From positions 620,001 to 684,000 of the forward strand of contig NZ_CP091510.1 of NCBI RefSeq assembly GCF_022870905.1: 64,000 nucleotides of DNA. The letters are read 5' to 3'. Positions 1 through 8,475 of the stretch are shown piece by piece. The notes under the pieces are model-generated. The model did not search any database. It was not told where the DNA came from and saw only the letters and a program-made list of their open reading frames with translations. The position numbers and the translations under genes were made by a program. The stretch comes from Neisseria arctica. GTDB taxonomy: Bacteria > Pseudomonadota > Gammaproteobacteria > Burkholderiales > Neisseriaceae. Positions within the stretch are counted from its first letter, which is position 1; each line of letters opens with the position of its first letter.

Positions 1-270
1 ACGCTTCAAGACAGAGGTTGGATTGAGGTAATCGGCCATCGGGATACGGTTGGACGGCCGGCTTTGTGGGCGACCACAGAGGCGTTTTTAACCGATTTGC
101 AGTTGAATGATTTAACCGAGCTGCCGCCGCTTACCGAATTGGGTGAATTGGTGTTGCCGGATTTGATGGAACCCCCGCCTGAAGATGATAGCGAAGAGAT
201 TGAGAAAGATATAGTGGAAGCGGTAGAAAACGTTTCTGCATCAGAAAACGGCGGCACTTTATTAAATTAA
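1..270 (+). CDS. scpB: ScpB, segregation and condensation protein B (C-terminal part)
   Basis: This is the last 89 codons of a gene that begins before the window; the frame is open from base 1 to TAA at 268-270. The peptide begins TLQDRGWIEVIGHRD and continues with GRPALWATT, which matches the second winged-helix domain of ScpB. ScpB is the kleisin-associated subunit of the Smc-ScpA-ScpB chromosome condensation complex in the cytoplasm. The tail after about residue 45 is acidic (runs of D and E), as is usual in this family. rluB follows, as in many bacteria where scpB and rluB are neighbours. Identification rests on the C-terminal domain only. Confidence 0.85.
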   Translation, partial: TLQDRGWIEVIGHRDTVGRPALWATTEAFLTDLQLNDLTELPPLTELGELVLPDLMEPPPEDDSEEIEKDIVEAVENVSASENGGTLLN

Positions 271-282
271 AGGCCGTCTGAA
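271..282 (+). repeat. DNA uptake sequence, AG form
   Basis: A 12-mer AGGCCGTCTGAA starts directly after the scpB stop codon. This is the AG dialect of the neisserial uptake sequence, bound at the cell surface by the pilin ComP during transformation. Further single copies in this window include 2907-2918, 6227-6238, 16098-16109, 16310-16321 (reverse), 21424-21435 and 24067-24078. Confidence 0.9.
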
Positions 283-424
283 AACCGTAATACGGATTAA
301 ATGATTTTAAAGGCGTTTAATTGGTGTTATCGGGCTAAATGAGGTGGGCAAGCGCCGCACCGTTTTAACCATCCTGCCGCATAAGCCGCAGAAGAACTGT
401 TTGAAGACAGTTAGGAGATATGTC

Positions 425-1480
425 ATGAAAAGTAAACAACCTACCAGCAAACGGGAGTTTAGGGACGGTGTGGGCACCAAACCTACTACCCGCAAACCTC
501 AAGCCAAACGCTCGGGTAGTCCGAAAGCACAGATGCAAGCGGCTAAAGGTAAGTCGCAAGCTAATGATAAATTAAAAAATACCACTGGCAATGAGCAAAG
601 TGCGCCAAAAGTGCGTGTCGCACGGGCAAAGAAATTAGTGGTGCGTTCGCCCAACCAAAAAATCCAAGACCGTGTACGAGATTTGAAAGATAAGCGTGTA
701 GATGCCGAATATATCGAACCAGTACGCTTGCAAAAGGCGTTGGCTGCATCAGGCGTAGGCTCGCGGCGTGAAATGGAAGAATGGATTGCACAGGGCTTGG
801 TGAAAGTTAACGGGCGAGTGGCCGGTTTGGGTGAAAAAGTCGCTCCGGGTGATCAGGTATTGGTGAAAGGTCAGGTGATTAACCTGAAATGGGCCGACCG
901 TTTGCCGCGTGTGATTCTGTATTATAAGCAAGAAGGCGAGATTGTTTCGCGAGACGATCCGCAAGGCCGGATCAGCATTTTCGACCGTTTGCCGCAAGCC
1001 GCCAGCAGCCGCTGGGTTGCTATCGGCCGATTGGATATCAATACCAGCGGTTTGCTGATTCTCACTACTTCGGGTGAGTTGGTACAGCGGTTTGCCCATC
1101 CAAGTTTTGAGGTAGAGCGCGAATATGCCGTCCGTGTGTTGGGCGAGTTGACGACCGAGCAAATGAAAATGCTGACTGAAGAGGGCGTGATGCTCGAAGA
1201 CGGTTTGGCAAAAGTAGAGCGCATATACGAGCAGGGCGGAGAGGGTGCGAACAAATGGTATAACGTGGTGATTAAAGAAGGCCGAAACCGCGAAGTACGC
1301 CGTATTTTCGAAAGCCAAGGTTTGACTGTGAGCCGGCTGGTTCGTGTGGGTTTTGGCCCGATAGGATTACCCAACCGTTTGAAACGTGGTCAGTTTTACG
1401 AGTTGAATCCTGCAGAGGTGGCCAATATTATGAAGTGGGCGGATATGCCTCTGCCGGGCGAGCGCCGCCGTAAAAAATAA
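425..1480 (+). CDS. rluB: RluB, 23S rRNA pseudouridine(2605) synthase
   Basis: RluB isomerises U2605 of 23S rRNA to pseudouridine. The 351-residue protein has a basic, low-complexity N-terminal extension of about 95 residues, an S4 RNA-binding domain (about 100-145, RLQKALAASGVGSRREMEEW), and a catalytic domain with the GRLDINTSGL motif. D204 in that motif is the predicted catalytic Asp. I chose the ATG at 425 because AGGAG lies 7 bases upstream; the frame also has a GTG at 344 that lacks such support. It follows scpB and an uptake sequence. The RluB/RluF/RsuA group shares these motifs; the scpB neighbourhood and extended N-terminus favour RluB. Confidence 0.9.
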   Translation: MKSKQPTSKREFRDGVGTKPTTRKPQAKRSGSPKAQMQAAKGKSQANDKLKNTTGNEQSAPKVRVARAKKLVVRSPNQKIQDRVRDLKDKRVDAEYIEPVRLQKALAASGVGSRREMEEWIAQGLVKVNGRVAGLGEKVAPGDQVLVKGQVINLKWADRLPRVILYYKQEGEIVSRDDPQGRISIFDRLPQAASSRWVAIGRLDINTSGLLILTTSGELVQRFAHPSFEVEREYAVRVLGELTTEQMKMLTEEGVMLEDGLAKVERIYEQGGEGANKWYNVVIKEGRNREVRRIFESQGLTVSRLVRVGFGPIGLPNRLKRGQFYELNPAEVANIMKWADMPLPGERRRKK

Positions 1481-1609
1481 GCATATTCTATATGCCGGTT
1501 GTATCAATAAAGGCAGGTATAAGCTCTGTTTAATGTTGGAATTTCAGTATGGTTTTATGATTTGCAGATAGAATCCATTTTCTGGATTTCTCGTTGACTG
1601 ATCATTCTG

Positions 1610-2098
1610 ATGCCGTCTGAAAGAAAAATAATGATGGAAAAGCCCCGTTCGTTTTCTGCTGTTCAGTTCATTGCATTGTATGAGGTAGGCAAAGGAATTC
1701 TGGCACTGCTTACCGCTGCCGTAATTTGGTACGATCGGGATAAACTATCGTTATTAGCACAAGTGCTAACAGAAGGTTTACATCATTTTTTTGGTCGCTT
1801 TCTTGTTTATCAAATCGATAAATTGTATGCATTGAGCCAAACGGCGATTCACAACGTATATGCTGTTATCACTATGTTGGTAATTTATGCCCTGATTCGT
1901 TTTGGTGAAGGCTATGGGCTATATCGTGAACGAACTTGGGGTTATTGGTTTAGTTTTATTGCTTACGGTTTGTTTGTCCCTGTTGAGTTGTACGAGGTTG
2001 TAAAACGGTTTAATTTTGTTCACTGTATGGTTTTTATTGTGAACATTGCCATTATGGTGGTGATTTATAAGCGGATGAAAAAACAGGGGTTGCTGTAA
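1610..2098 (+). CDS. DUF2127-type membrane protein
   Basis: A 162-residue integral membrane protein with about four hydrophobic segments, resembling the DUF2127 family of unknown function. Typical features are an N-terminal 'ALYEVGKGILALL' helix and a charged 'GEGYGLYRERTWGYW' loop before a third helix. The first possible ATG (1610) is itself the first codon of an AT-form uptake sequence (ATGCCGTCTGAA, 1610-1621), so the protein may begin MPSE. Alternative in-frame ATGs at 1631 and 1634 lie behind a weak purine stretch and may be the real start. An IS element begins 8 bases after the stop codon, and the target duplication shares one base of the stop. No function can be assigned. Confidence 0.7.
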   Translation: MPSERKIMMEKPRSFSAVQFIALYEVGKGILALLTAAVIWYDRDKLSLLAQVLTEGLHHFFGRFLVYQIDKLYALSQTAIHNVYAVITMLVIYALIRFGEGYGLYRERTWGYWFSFIAYGLFVPVELYEVVKRFNFVHCMVFIVNIAIMVVIYKRMKKQGLL

Positions 2099-2105
2099 TT
2101 TTTAA

Positions 2106-2818
2106 GGGGCTGTATTAGATTGGCAGTTATGTTACCCTTTAAAAATGAAGATAACATACTGTAAACTATCTAAAAAAGTACAAAAAAAGTTGCTTGAATT
2201 TTTTGTACTTGAGGTAACCGCCCGTTCTGCTGCCAATTTATTGGATATTAACCCCAATTCAGCAGCTCTGTTTTACCGTAAAATTCGCCAAGTCATTGCC
2301 TATCATTTAGAGCTTCAAGCTGATGAAATCTTTGATGGTTCAATCGAGCTTGATGAGAGTTATTTTGGTGGACAACGAAAAGGCAAACGCGGTCGCGGAG
2401 CGGCTGGGAAAGTAGCGGTATTTGGTATTTTGAAACGTCAAGGCAAGGTTTATACTGTTGTCGTTAAAAATACCAAACAAGATACTTTACTACCTGTTAT
2501 TAAACGAAAAATAATGCCTGATAGCATTGTTTATACGGACTATTACAAAAGCTATGATGTGCTAGATGTGAGTGAATTTACGCATCACAGAATCAATCAT
2601 TCAGAGCTTTTTGTCGACCGTCAAAACCATATCAACGGTATTGAAAACTTCTGGAATCAGGCAAAGCGCGTTCTACGAAAGTACAATGGAATTGACCGAA
2701 AATCTTTCCCTTTATTCTTGAAAGAATGCGAATTTCGTTTTAACTTTGGTACACCAAAAGAGCAACTTAAAATCTTGCGAATTTGGTGTGATATTTAAGG
2801 CTAATCTAATACAGCCCC
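2106..2818 (+). mobile_element. Complete IS1595-family (IS1016-like) insertion sequence
   Basis: The 713-bp element is bounded by inverted repeats GGGGCTGTATTAGATT (2106-2121) and its exact complement (2803-2818). Matching extends to 18 of 19 bases. It is flanked by a perfect 8-bp direct repeat ATTTTTAA (2098-2105 and 2819-2826), the target duplication length known for the IS1595 family. It carries one intact transposase gene. Matched ends, intact transposase and undecayed target repeats indicate recent insertion. It landed right after the DUF2127 gene without damaging the reading frame. Confidence 0.95.
2145..2798 (+). CDS. IS1595-family transposase (IS1016 type)
   Basis: This 217-residue transposase lies inside the element bounded by the inverted repeats. 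It has an N-terminal helix-turn-helix-like part (about 1-65, with RSAANLLDINPNSAALFYRKIR) and an ISXO2/IS1016-type catalytic domain: ELDESYFGGQRKGKRGRGA (first Asp), YTDYYKSYD (second Asp) and HINGIENFWNQAKR (final acidic position). It is full length for the IS1016 group, with no frameshift, so it is probably active. The domain cuts and pastes the element by a DDE-type mechanism. ATG 2145 lies 39 bases inside the left end. Confidence 0.93.
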   Translation: MKITYCKLSKKVQKKLLEFFVLEVTARSAANLLDINPNSAALFYRKIRQVIAYHLELQADEIFDGSIELDESYFGGQRKGKRGRGAAGKVAVFGILKRQGKVYTVVVKNTKQDTLLPVIKRKIMPDSIVYTDYYKSYDVLDVSEFTHHRINHSELFVDRQNHINGIENFWNQAKRVLRKYNGIDRKSFPLFLKECEFRFNFGTPKEQLKILRIWCDI

Positions 2819-2826
2819 ATTTTTAA

Positions 2827-3128
2827 TTAAGGCTTGCATGGAAACATGTAGGCCTTTTATTTTGCTGATTATAGGGCGCGTATTTTTAAGTTGATTAAAA
2901 ATTTAGAGGCCGTCTGAAAATTATTGAGGCTTGGGTTTGATTGCATTTCCAATGATTGCCGGGTACATGTGGGATAAGTGCATCGGGATTGACCATGGTG
3001 TAGAAATATAAAAGCTTGGCTGAGTAAATAGGCCATACTATGGGAAATATGAAGATAGTATCTTGAGGGGATGAAAAGGCTGGATTCGGTTTATATTTGC
3101 CCTAAGCTGAGCCATATTATTTTGAAAT
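2827..3128. other. Intergenic stretch without a gene
   Basis: About 300 bases between the IS element and the tRNA terminator hold one AG-form uptake sequence (2907-2918) and no open frame, repeat or RNA gene that I can support. Confidence 0.6.
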
Positions 3129-3166
3129 AAAAAACAAACCTGCTTTGATTTTATCAAAGCAGGTTT
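3129..3166 (-). terminator. Rho-independent terminator of tRNA-Pro
   Basis: A perfect 14-bp stem (3136-3149 with 3153-3166, loop TTT) is followed on the minus strand by a T-rich run (TTTGTTTTTTA). It sits 8 bases past the 3' CCA of the tRNA. Confidence 0.85.
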
Positions 3167-3174
3167 AAAATTTT

Positions 3175-3251
<77 letters not shown>

Positions 3252-3345
3252 ATTAAGCTGGACATTATAGATAGTAATCCGCTTTTTAGCAAGTTTTGTT
3301 TACAGTTTGGAGGAAACGGGTTTTATCCAGTCAAAATTTTGACGG

Positions 3346-4059
3346 TTATCTGCCTGAATGTAGTACGAAAATAGTAGGGCGCTTTTTTAGTTGAGGTAAT
3401 TCGCTGCGCTTGCGCCATTCGGATATAGGCAGGCTGATGATGTTTTGGGTGGGTAAGGTTAAGTCGCAAGCGATGCAAAGGCGGGTATCAGGGTGCAGTA
3501 TATTTATGGCATCTTCGAGTAGAGAATCATTCCGATAGGGCGTTTCGATAAATAATTGGGTTTCATTTTCTATTCGCGAATGCTGCTCTAGTTTTTTTAA
3601 TGCCTGCAAACGTTCTGTTTTATCAGTAGGCAGGTAGCCTTTAAAGGCAAAATTTTGCCCGTTTGTACCGGAAGCCATCATTGCCAGTAATAGGCTTGAA
3701 GGGCCGATAAGGGGACGTACTTCAAAGCCGTGCGTGTGTGCCAGTGCAACTAAGTTAGCGCCGGGGTCGGCTATTGCCGGGCAGCCGGCTTCACTGAGTA
3801 ATCCGAGGCTTCGGCCTTCGTGCATAGGCTCCAAAAGCTCGGGTAAGATTTCTTGTGGGGTGTGTTCGTTGAGCGGTTTTAAATTTAATTCACGAATAGG
3901 TGTCGTAACGCCTAAGTGTTTGAGATGGGCGCGGGCTGTTTTTTCTGCCTCAACAACAAAGTCTTTTAAATTAATAATTTGAGCCTGCTCGTGAGGTAAT
4001 AAGCAGGGCGTATCGGCAGTGCCTAGGGGGGTTGGGATAAGATAGAGAATTGGTTTCAT
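3346..4059 (-). CDS. SAM-dependent methyltransferase, RsmI-like tetrapyrrole methylase family
   Basis: A 237-residue protein of the tetrapyrrole-methylase fold, closest in pattern to RsmI (16S rRNA C1402 ribose methylase). The N-terminus YLIPTPLGTAD corresponds to the RsmI YLVPTPIGN motif. LLSEAGCPAIADPGANLV (residues about 85-102) matches the glycine-rich SAM-binding stretch, and PLIGPSSLLLAMMASG the following one. It is shorter than RsmI (usually about 280) and lacks the EDTR motif, so it is probably a paralogue with a different or unknown substrate. It lies head to tail with yceF on the same strand. Confidence 0.75.
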   Translation of the reverse strand: MKPILYLIPTPLGTADTPCLLPHEQAQIINLKDFVVEAEKTARAHLKHLGVTTPIRELNLKPLNEHTPQEILPELLEPMHEGRSLGLLSEAGCPAIADPGANLVALAHTHGFEVRPLIGPSSLLLAMMASGTNGQNFAFKGYLPTDKTERLQALKKLEQHSRIENETQLFIETPYRNDSLLEDAINILHPDTRLCIACDLTLPTQNIISLPISEWRKRSELPQLKKRPTIFVLHSGR

Positions 4060-4125
4060 ATACGGCGTTTTAAATGTCGGTGGTAAAATGTTAGATAATG
4101 CAACCCATAAGTATTTATTGTTTTC

Positions 4126-4716
4126 TTATACGATATAAATACCTTCGGTATTGAGAAAGTCGACCAATCGGAAAAGCGGTAAGCCGATTAATGCGTTGGG
4201 GTCGGTTGTTTCAATCCGTGAAAGTAGAGCGGCGCCGAGCCCTTCACTTTTCGCTGCTCCGGCACAATATATAGCGTCCGGTTCTCGTTCCAGATAGCGG
4301 CTGATCTGTTCAGAGCTCAAAACCCTCATAGTGACGGTAGTATGGTCAACATAGCTATGCAGTTTGCCGGTGGCGGTATTCAGTAGGCATAGGGCACTGT
4401 AAAAGTCAATGTGCTGTCCTGATAGTTCCTTTAGCATTTGTTGTGCTTTTGCTACGCTCATGGGCTTGCCTAATTGTCTGCCGTTACAGTAGGCCACTTG
4501 GTCGGCACCGATGATGAGGGCCTTCGGAAATTTTCCAGCTAAGGAATATGCTTTGTTTTTTGCGAGCCTGAGGGCAGTCGTTTCAGGTGTCTCGCCTGAT
4601 AGGGGTGTTTCATCGCACTCAGGTTTTGCGATTTCGAAATATAGTCCCAGTGTTTCCAGCTGCTGCCGGCGGAAGATGGAAGTTGAACCCAAAATAATTG
4701 GTAAGTAGGTATTCAT
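4126..4716 (-). CDS. yceF: Maf-family nucleotide pyrophosphatase, YceF type (7-methyl-GTP)
   Basis: Maf/YceF proteins hydrolyse non-canonical nucleoside triphosphates to the monophosphate. The YceF subgroup prefers 7-methyl-GTP. The 196-residue product has the N-terminal GSTSIFRRQQLE phosphate-binding motif, the catalytic Asp in IIGADQVAYC, and the KPMSVAKAQQML and GAAKSEGLGAAL segments. The ADQVA spelling rather than ADTVV marks the YceF branch. It is divergent from yceD-rpmF; this arrangement next to the yceD-rpmF-plsX-fab cluster is seen in many proteobacteria. Confidence 0.88.
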   Translation of the reverse strand: MNTYLPIILGSTSIFRRQQLETLGLYFEIAKPECDETPLSGETPETTALRLAKNKAYSLAGKFPKALIIGADQVAYCNGRQLGKPMSVAKAQQMLKELSGQHIDFYSALCLLNTATGKLHSYVDHTTVTMRVLSSEQISRYLEREPDAIYCAGAAKSEGLGAALLSRIETTDPNALIGLPLFRLVDFLNTEGIYIV

Positions 4717-4776
4717 CTGTATAAAATATGTAAAAACATTGACGTTAAGCTTTCAAAATTATATCATACCCCGTTT

Positions 4777-5280
4777 ATGTTAGACCCTATTTTGATTGAC
4801 CCCGAGGTGTTCGCAGCTGAAAAGCGCCGTTTGCAGGGCGAGTTGATACTGAATCAGCTTGACGAACGCGTTTGGTCGCACGAATATTTGGCAGACACTC
4901 AAGCTAAGGTATCGTTTACCCTACAAGGCGGACGAGACCGTTTGCAACGTTTGTTTCTGGAACTGGAGCTCAAAGGCGACGTACCGTTGATTTGTCAGCG
5001 GTGTGTAAAACCGATGCCGTTCCGGTTTGATGAAGCAAGCCGTATTGTATTGTTTGCTGATGAAAACAGTTTGGACGAAGCCATGCTGGCCGATGATGAG
5101 TTGGAGGGCATGCTGCTTGAGAAAGAATTGGACGTGCGTGCGTTGCTCGAAGACCAAATCCTGATGGCTTTACCGTTTTCGCCGCGGCATGAGGATTGCG
5201 GAAATGTTGTACTGACTGAAGTCAATCAAGACAAACCCAATCCTTTCGCCGTATTGGCAGGGCTGAAAAGCAGCCGCTAA
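4777..5280 (+). CDS. yceD: YceD (DUF177), 23S rRNA accumulation protein
   Basis: The 167-residue protein has the DUF177 signature with a CXXC pair in LICQRCVKPM (about residues 71-80) and an acidic middle, ending ILMALPFSPRHEDCG. In E. coli the homologue affects 23S rRNA accumulation. It is the first gene of the lipid/ribosome cluster and rpmF follows after 32 bases, so the two are very likely cotranscribed. The start ATG at 4777 is the only near one and gives the usual family length. Confidence 0.88.
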   Translation: MLDPILIDPEVFAAEKRRLQGELILNQLDERVWSHEYLADTQAKVSFTLQGGRDRLQRLFLELELKGDVPLICQRCVKPMPFRFDEASRIVLFADENSLDEAMLADDELEGMLLEKELDVRALLEDQILMALPFSPRHEDCGNVVLTEVNQDKPNPFAVLAGLKSSR

Positions 5281-5312
5281 CCCATTTGTATTTTAAAATT
5301 TAGGAGCTTGAA

Positions 5313-5492
5313 ATGGCCGTTCAACAAAACAAAAAATCTCCCTCTAAACGCGGTATGCACCGCTCTCATGATGCGTTGACTGCGCCTGCTCTGTCTGTTG
5401 ACAGCGCTACCGGCGAAGTGCACCGCCCGCACCACATTTCTCCCAACGGTATGTACCGTGGCCGTAAAGTGGTAAAAACCAAAGGCGAATAA
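5313..5492 (+). CDS. rpmF: 50S ribosomal protein L32
   Basis: This 59-residue gene is short. It starts [20 protein letters not shown] and ends KVVKTKGE, as expected of L32. It has no cysteines, so it is the zinc-free form of L32. TAGGAG (5301-5306) lies 6 bases before the ATG. It sits between yceD and the fatty-acid genes, the usual bacterial order yceD-rpmF-plsX-fabH, here with one inserted phosphoribosyltransferase gene. Confidence 0.96.
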   Translation: MAVQQNKKSPSKRGMHRSHDALTAPALSVDSATGEVHRPHHISPNGMYRGRKVVKTKGE

Positions 5493-5520
5493 TCTTTATT
5501 TTGCCTTTTCTAATAAGACG

Positions 5521-5563
5521 AAAGCCAGACGATTGCCTTTGAGCTGCAATTACTGGCTTTTTT
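5521..5563 (+). terminator. Probable terminator after rpmF
   Basis: AAAGCCAG (5521-5528) pairs with CTGGCTTT (5553-5560) across a 24-base loop and runs into a T tract (5558-5563). The loop is large, so efficiency is uncertain. Confidence 0.5.
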
Positions 5564-5618
5564 CCGTTAAACAAACAGCGGTTCGCTTGCCTGAGCCGTT
5601 TTAGTGGTAGTTTCAGCC

Positions 5619-6146
5619 ATGACAACAAAAATTTGGTACACCTATGATGATATCCACCGCGTTATCAAATCATTGGCAGAAAAAATTCAGGCTTCGGGTG
5701 TGAAGTATGATGCCATGATTGCGATCGGTGGTGGAGGTTTTATTCCTGCCCGTATTTTGCGCTGCTTTCTTGATATTCCGATTTATGCTGTAACCACTGC
5801 TTATTACGACAGCGAATATGAAGGTAAAACTACTGAAGAAGTTAAAAAAGTCCAGTGGTTGGATCCAGTGCCGGATGTATTGTCCGGTAAAAACGTACTT
5901 GTCGTTGATGAGGTGGATGATAGTCGTGTAACGTTGGAATTTGTATTAAAAGAGCTGGCGAAAGAAGATTTCGGCACTATTGGTGTTGCCGTATTGCATG
6001 AAAAAATCAAGAATAAAGTCGGCCAGCTACCGGAGGGAATGCCTTATTTCAGCGGCATTACTGTGGAAGACTGGTGGATTAATTATCCTTGGGATGCGGA
6101 AGAGCTTGACGAGCATAATCGTTTGGCTGCGATCGGCCCGCATTAA
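5619..6146 (+). CDS. Phosphoribosyltransferase, probably purine (hypoxanthine/xanthine type)
   Basis: A 175-residue type I phosphoribosyltransferase. The PRPP-binding motif is NVLVVDEVDDSRVTLEF (about residues 94-110), preceded by a GGGGFIPARIL loop typical of purine salvage enzymes. The C-terminal VEDWWINYPWDAEE resembles Gpt/xanthine-type enzymes, where an aromatic residue stacks on the base. These enzymes join a free base to PRPP to make a nucleotide. I chose ATG 5619 (MTTKIWYTYDD) over the upstream GTG at 5604. It sits between rpmF and plsX, each side with its own terminator, so it seems to be a separate unit inside the fab cluster. The exact base is not decided. Confidence 0.82.
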   Translation: MTTKIWYTYDDIHRVIKSLAEKIQASGVKYDAMIAIGGGGFIPARILRCFLDIPIYAVTTAYYDSEYEGKTTEEVKKVQWLDPVPDVLSGKNVLVVDEVDDSRVTLEFVLKELAKEDFGTIGVAVLHEKIKNKVGQLPEGMPYFSGITVEDWWINYPWDAEELDEHNRLAAIGPH

Positions 6147-6157
6147 AACTATGATCT

Positions 6158-6187
6158 CGCAGCAGATTTGCTGCGGTGTTTTTTTAT
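6158..6187 (+). terminator. Terminator of the phosphoribosyltransferase gene
   Basis: Stem CGCAGCA (6158-6164) with TGCTGCG (6169-6175), 4-base loop, then GTG and eight T residues. It lies 12 bases past the stop codon. Confidence 0.8.
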
Positions 6188-6255
6188 AGACAGATAAATC
6201 CTTTCAGCCTTGCGTTTCCAAGACAAAGGCCGTCTGAAAAGAAAGGGGATAGATA

Positions 6256-7320
6256 ATGATTACTTTGGCTGTAGATGCTATGGGAGGAGACGCCGGACTG
6301 GATGTCACTATCCCGGGCGTATTGGCTTTCTTAAAACAACAAGAGCAGGTAAAGCTCATTTTGGTGGGGGATGAAGAGAAAATCCGTGTGGCTTTGACTG
6401 CAGCAAAAGCCCCATTGGATCGGATTGAAATCTGCCATGCTACCCAAGTGGTTGAAATGGACGAACCGCCGCAGTCGGCATTGAAAAATAAAAAAGACTC
6501 TTCGATGCGAGTGGCGATCAACCAAGTGAAGGAAGGGCGGGCTCAAGCCGCTGTATCGGCTGGAAATACCGGTGCATTGATGGCAACGGCACGTTTTGTG
6601 TTGAAAACCATTCCCGGTATTGAACGGCCGGCTATTGCCAAGTTTTTGCCATCTGCCGGTAATCATATGACTTTGATGTTGGATTTGGGCGCAAATGTTG
6701 ATTGTACCAGTGAGCATTTGGTGCAGTTCGCAGTTATCGGCGGTGCCCTTGTTCAAGCATTGTACCCTGAGAAAGGCGCACCACGTATCGGTTTGCTGAA
6801 TGTCGGAACGGAAGATATAAAAGGTACGGATACTGTTAAACAAGCCTATCGTTTGCTCAAAAGCAGTGATATGAATTTTATCGGCAATGTAGAGGGTAAC
6901 GCGGTATTTGGAGGGCAAGTTGATGTAGTGGTGGCTGATGGCTTCGTAGGTAACATTATGCTAAAAACCATTGAAGGCGCAGTGAAATTTATGGGCAGCG
7001 CAATTAAGCAGGAATTTCAAAGCAGCCTGTTTACCAAGGCCGCTTCCTTATTTGCACTCCCTGCACTAAAGAGCTTTAAAAACAAGCTGGATCCACGCCG
7101 TTTTAACGGTGCTATCTTCCTAGGGTTGCGCGGAGTGGTCATTAAAAGCCACGGTGGTACAGATGCGGTCGGATTTACCTATGCTTTGGAAGAGGCATAC
7201 CACGAAGCTAAGGCGGGAAGCTTGGCAAGAATAGAAGAAGGTGTTGCGGCCCAGTTATCGGTTTTATCGGAAAAGAAAATGGAAGCAGAACAGGCGGCCA
7301 TGGCCAATAATTTGGACTAA
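6256..7320 (+). CDS. plsX: PlsX, acyl-ACP:phosphate acyltransferase
   Basis: PlsX makes acyl-phosphate from acyl-ACP, the first committed step to phosphatidic acid through PlsY. The 354-residue product begins with the diagnostic TLAVDAMGGDAGLDVTIPG. It also has SAGNTGALMATA, LLNVGTEDIKGT and the C-terminal GVVIKSHGGTDAVGFTYAL. GGGG lies upstream of ATG 6256 (AAAGGGGATAGATA). It is followed by fabH on the same strand in the standard order. Full length, no anomaly. Confidence 0.97.
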   Translation: MITLAVDAMGGDAGLDVTIPGVLAFLKQQEQVKLILVGDEEKIRVALTAAKAPLDRIEICHATQVVEMDEPPQSALKNKKDSSMRVAINQVKEGRAQAAVSAGNTGALMATARFVLKTIPGIERPAIAKFLPSAGNHMTLMLDLGANVDCTSEHLVQFAVIGGALVQALYPEKGAPRIGLLNVGTEDIKGTDTVKQAYRLLKSSDMNFIGNVEGNAVFGGQVDVVVADGFVGNIMLKTIEGAVKFMGSAIKQEFQSSLFTKAASLFALPALKSFKNKLDPRRFNGAIFLGLRGVVIKSHGGTDAVGFTYALEEAYHEAKAGSLARIEEGVAAQLSVLSEKKMEAEQAAMANNLD

Positions 7321-7445
7321 ATATTGGTAAATGTTGGGATGCTTTTGCGATGCAGCCCTGATAAATAGGCTTGGCGGCATTGAGTAATTAGAGTGTTTTG
7401 ACTACAATCGCATCTTAACGATGCAAACCAGTAAAGGCTAAAACC

Positions 7446-8405
7446 ATGCAATACGCCAAAATTCTCGGTACGGGCAGTTATCTGCCGGCTAGCCGTGTGA
7501 CTAATGACGAACTGGCACAAAAGGTAGATACCTCTGATGAGTGGATTACCACGAGAACAGGTATTAAAGCCCGGCATATTGCGGCAGATAATGAAAAAAC
7601 CAGTGATTTGGCGACAGAAGCAGCCAAAAGAGCTCTGCTGGCTGCTGGTGTAGATGCGGGAGAAATCGATCTGATTGTACTTGCAACGGCTACGCCTGAT
7701 ATGCAGTTTCCCTCTACCGCGACGATCGTTCAAAATAAATTGGGTATCGCTGGATGCGCTGCTTTTGACGTGGCGGCAGTATGTGCCGGCTTTATGTATG
7801 CTCTCACTACCGCTCAGGCGTATATTCAAAGCGGTATGGCTAAAAAAGCATTAGTTATCGGGGCCGAAATATTCAGTCGGATTGTGGACTGGAACGACCG
7901 CAGCACTTGTGTGTTGTTTGGTGACGGTGCGGGTGCAGTCGTGTTGGGCGCTTCAGAGCAACCGGGCATTATCGGTGGAAAACTGCAGGCAGACGGTAAT
8001 TATTTACCTTTGTTGCAAGTGCCGGGGCAAATCGCCGGTGGCAAAATCACCGGTACGCCGTTTGTGCAAATGGACGGACCCGGTGTATTTAAGTTTGCAG
8101 TAAAAACATTGGCCAAAGTAGCAGAGGATGTTTTGGAGCAAACCGGCACTTCGGCGGAGGAAATCGATTGGATTGTGCCTCATCAGGCTAATAAGCGGAT
8201 TATTGAAGCTACCGCCAAACATTTGGGTTTGAGTATGGATAAGGTGATTCTGACGGTAGAAGAGCATGCAAATACTTCAGCAGCCTCCATTCCGCTTGCC
8301 TTGGATACGGGTATCCGTAGCGGGAAAATACGCCGAGGGCAGACTTTACTGCTTGAAGGTATAGGAGGTGGTTTTGCATGGGGGGCGGTGCTGGTAAAAT
8401 ACTAA
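7446..8405 (+). CDS. fabH: FabH, beta-ketoacyl-ACP synthase III
   Basis: FabH condenses acetyl-CoA with malonyl-ACP to start type II fatty acid synthesis. The 319-residue product has the full catalytic triad: C113 in [12 protein letters not shown]246 in IVPHQANKR and N276 in [10 protein letters not shown]. The N-terminus [15 protein letters not shown] and the STDEW-like [13 protein letters not shown] are typical. It lies 125 bases after plsX and ends in an uptake-sequence hairpin terminator, so fabD and fabG further on are probably transcribed separately. Confidence 0.97.
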   Translation: MQYAKILGTGSYLPASRVTNDELAQKVDTSDEWITTRTGIKARHIAADNEKTSDLATEAAKRALLAAGVDAGEIDLIVLATATPDMQFPSTATIVQNKLGIAGCAAFDVAAVCAGFMYALTTAQAYIQSGMAKKALVIGAEIFSRIVDWNDRSTCVLFGDGAGAVVLGASEQPGIIGGKLQADGNYLPLLQVPGQIAGGKITGTPFVQMDGPGVFKFAVKTLAKVAEDVLEQTGTSAEEIDWIVPHQANKRIIEATAKHLGLSMDKVILTVEEHANTSAASIPLALDTGIRSGKIRRGQTLLLEGIGGGFAWGAVLVKY

Positions 8406-8413
8406 AGGCCTAG

Positions 8414-8452
8414 AGGCCGTCTGAAGCCTTCAGACGGCCTTATTTTTATTTT
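8414..8452 (+). terminator. Uptake-sequence pair acting as fabH terminator
   Basis: AGGCCGTCTGAA (8414-8425) and its reverse complement (8429-8440) form a 12-bp stem with a 3-base loop, followed by TATTTTTATTTT. Paired uptake sequences are a well-known neisserial terminator form. Confidence 0.88.
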
Positions 8453-8475
8453 ATAAATCAACTTAAAAAATAATA

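Noticed and set aside
749..1318. A 189-codon open frame opposite rluB
   Set aside because: It lies wholly antisense to a well-supported gene, has no ribosome site and shows no protein family pattern.
6331..6918. A 195-codon frame opposite plsX
   Set aside because: Antisense shadow of a clear enzyme gene; the residues show no domain pattern.
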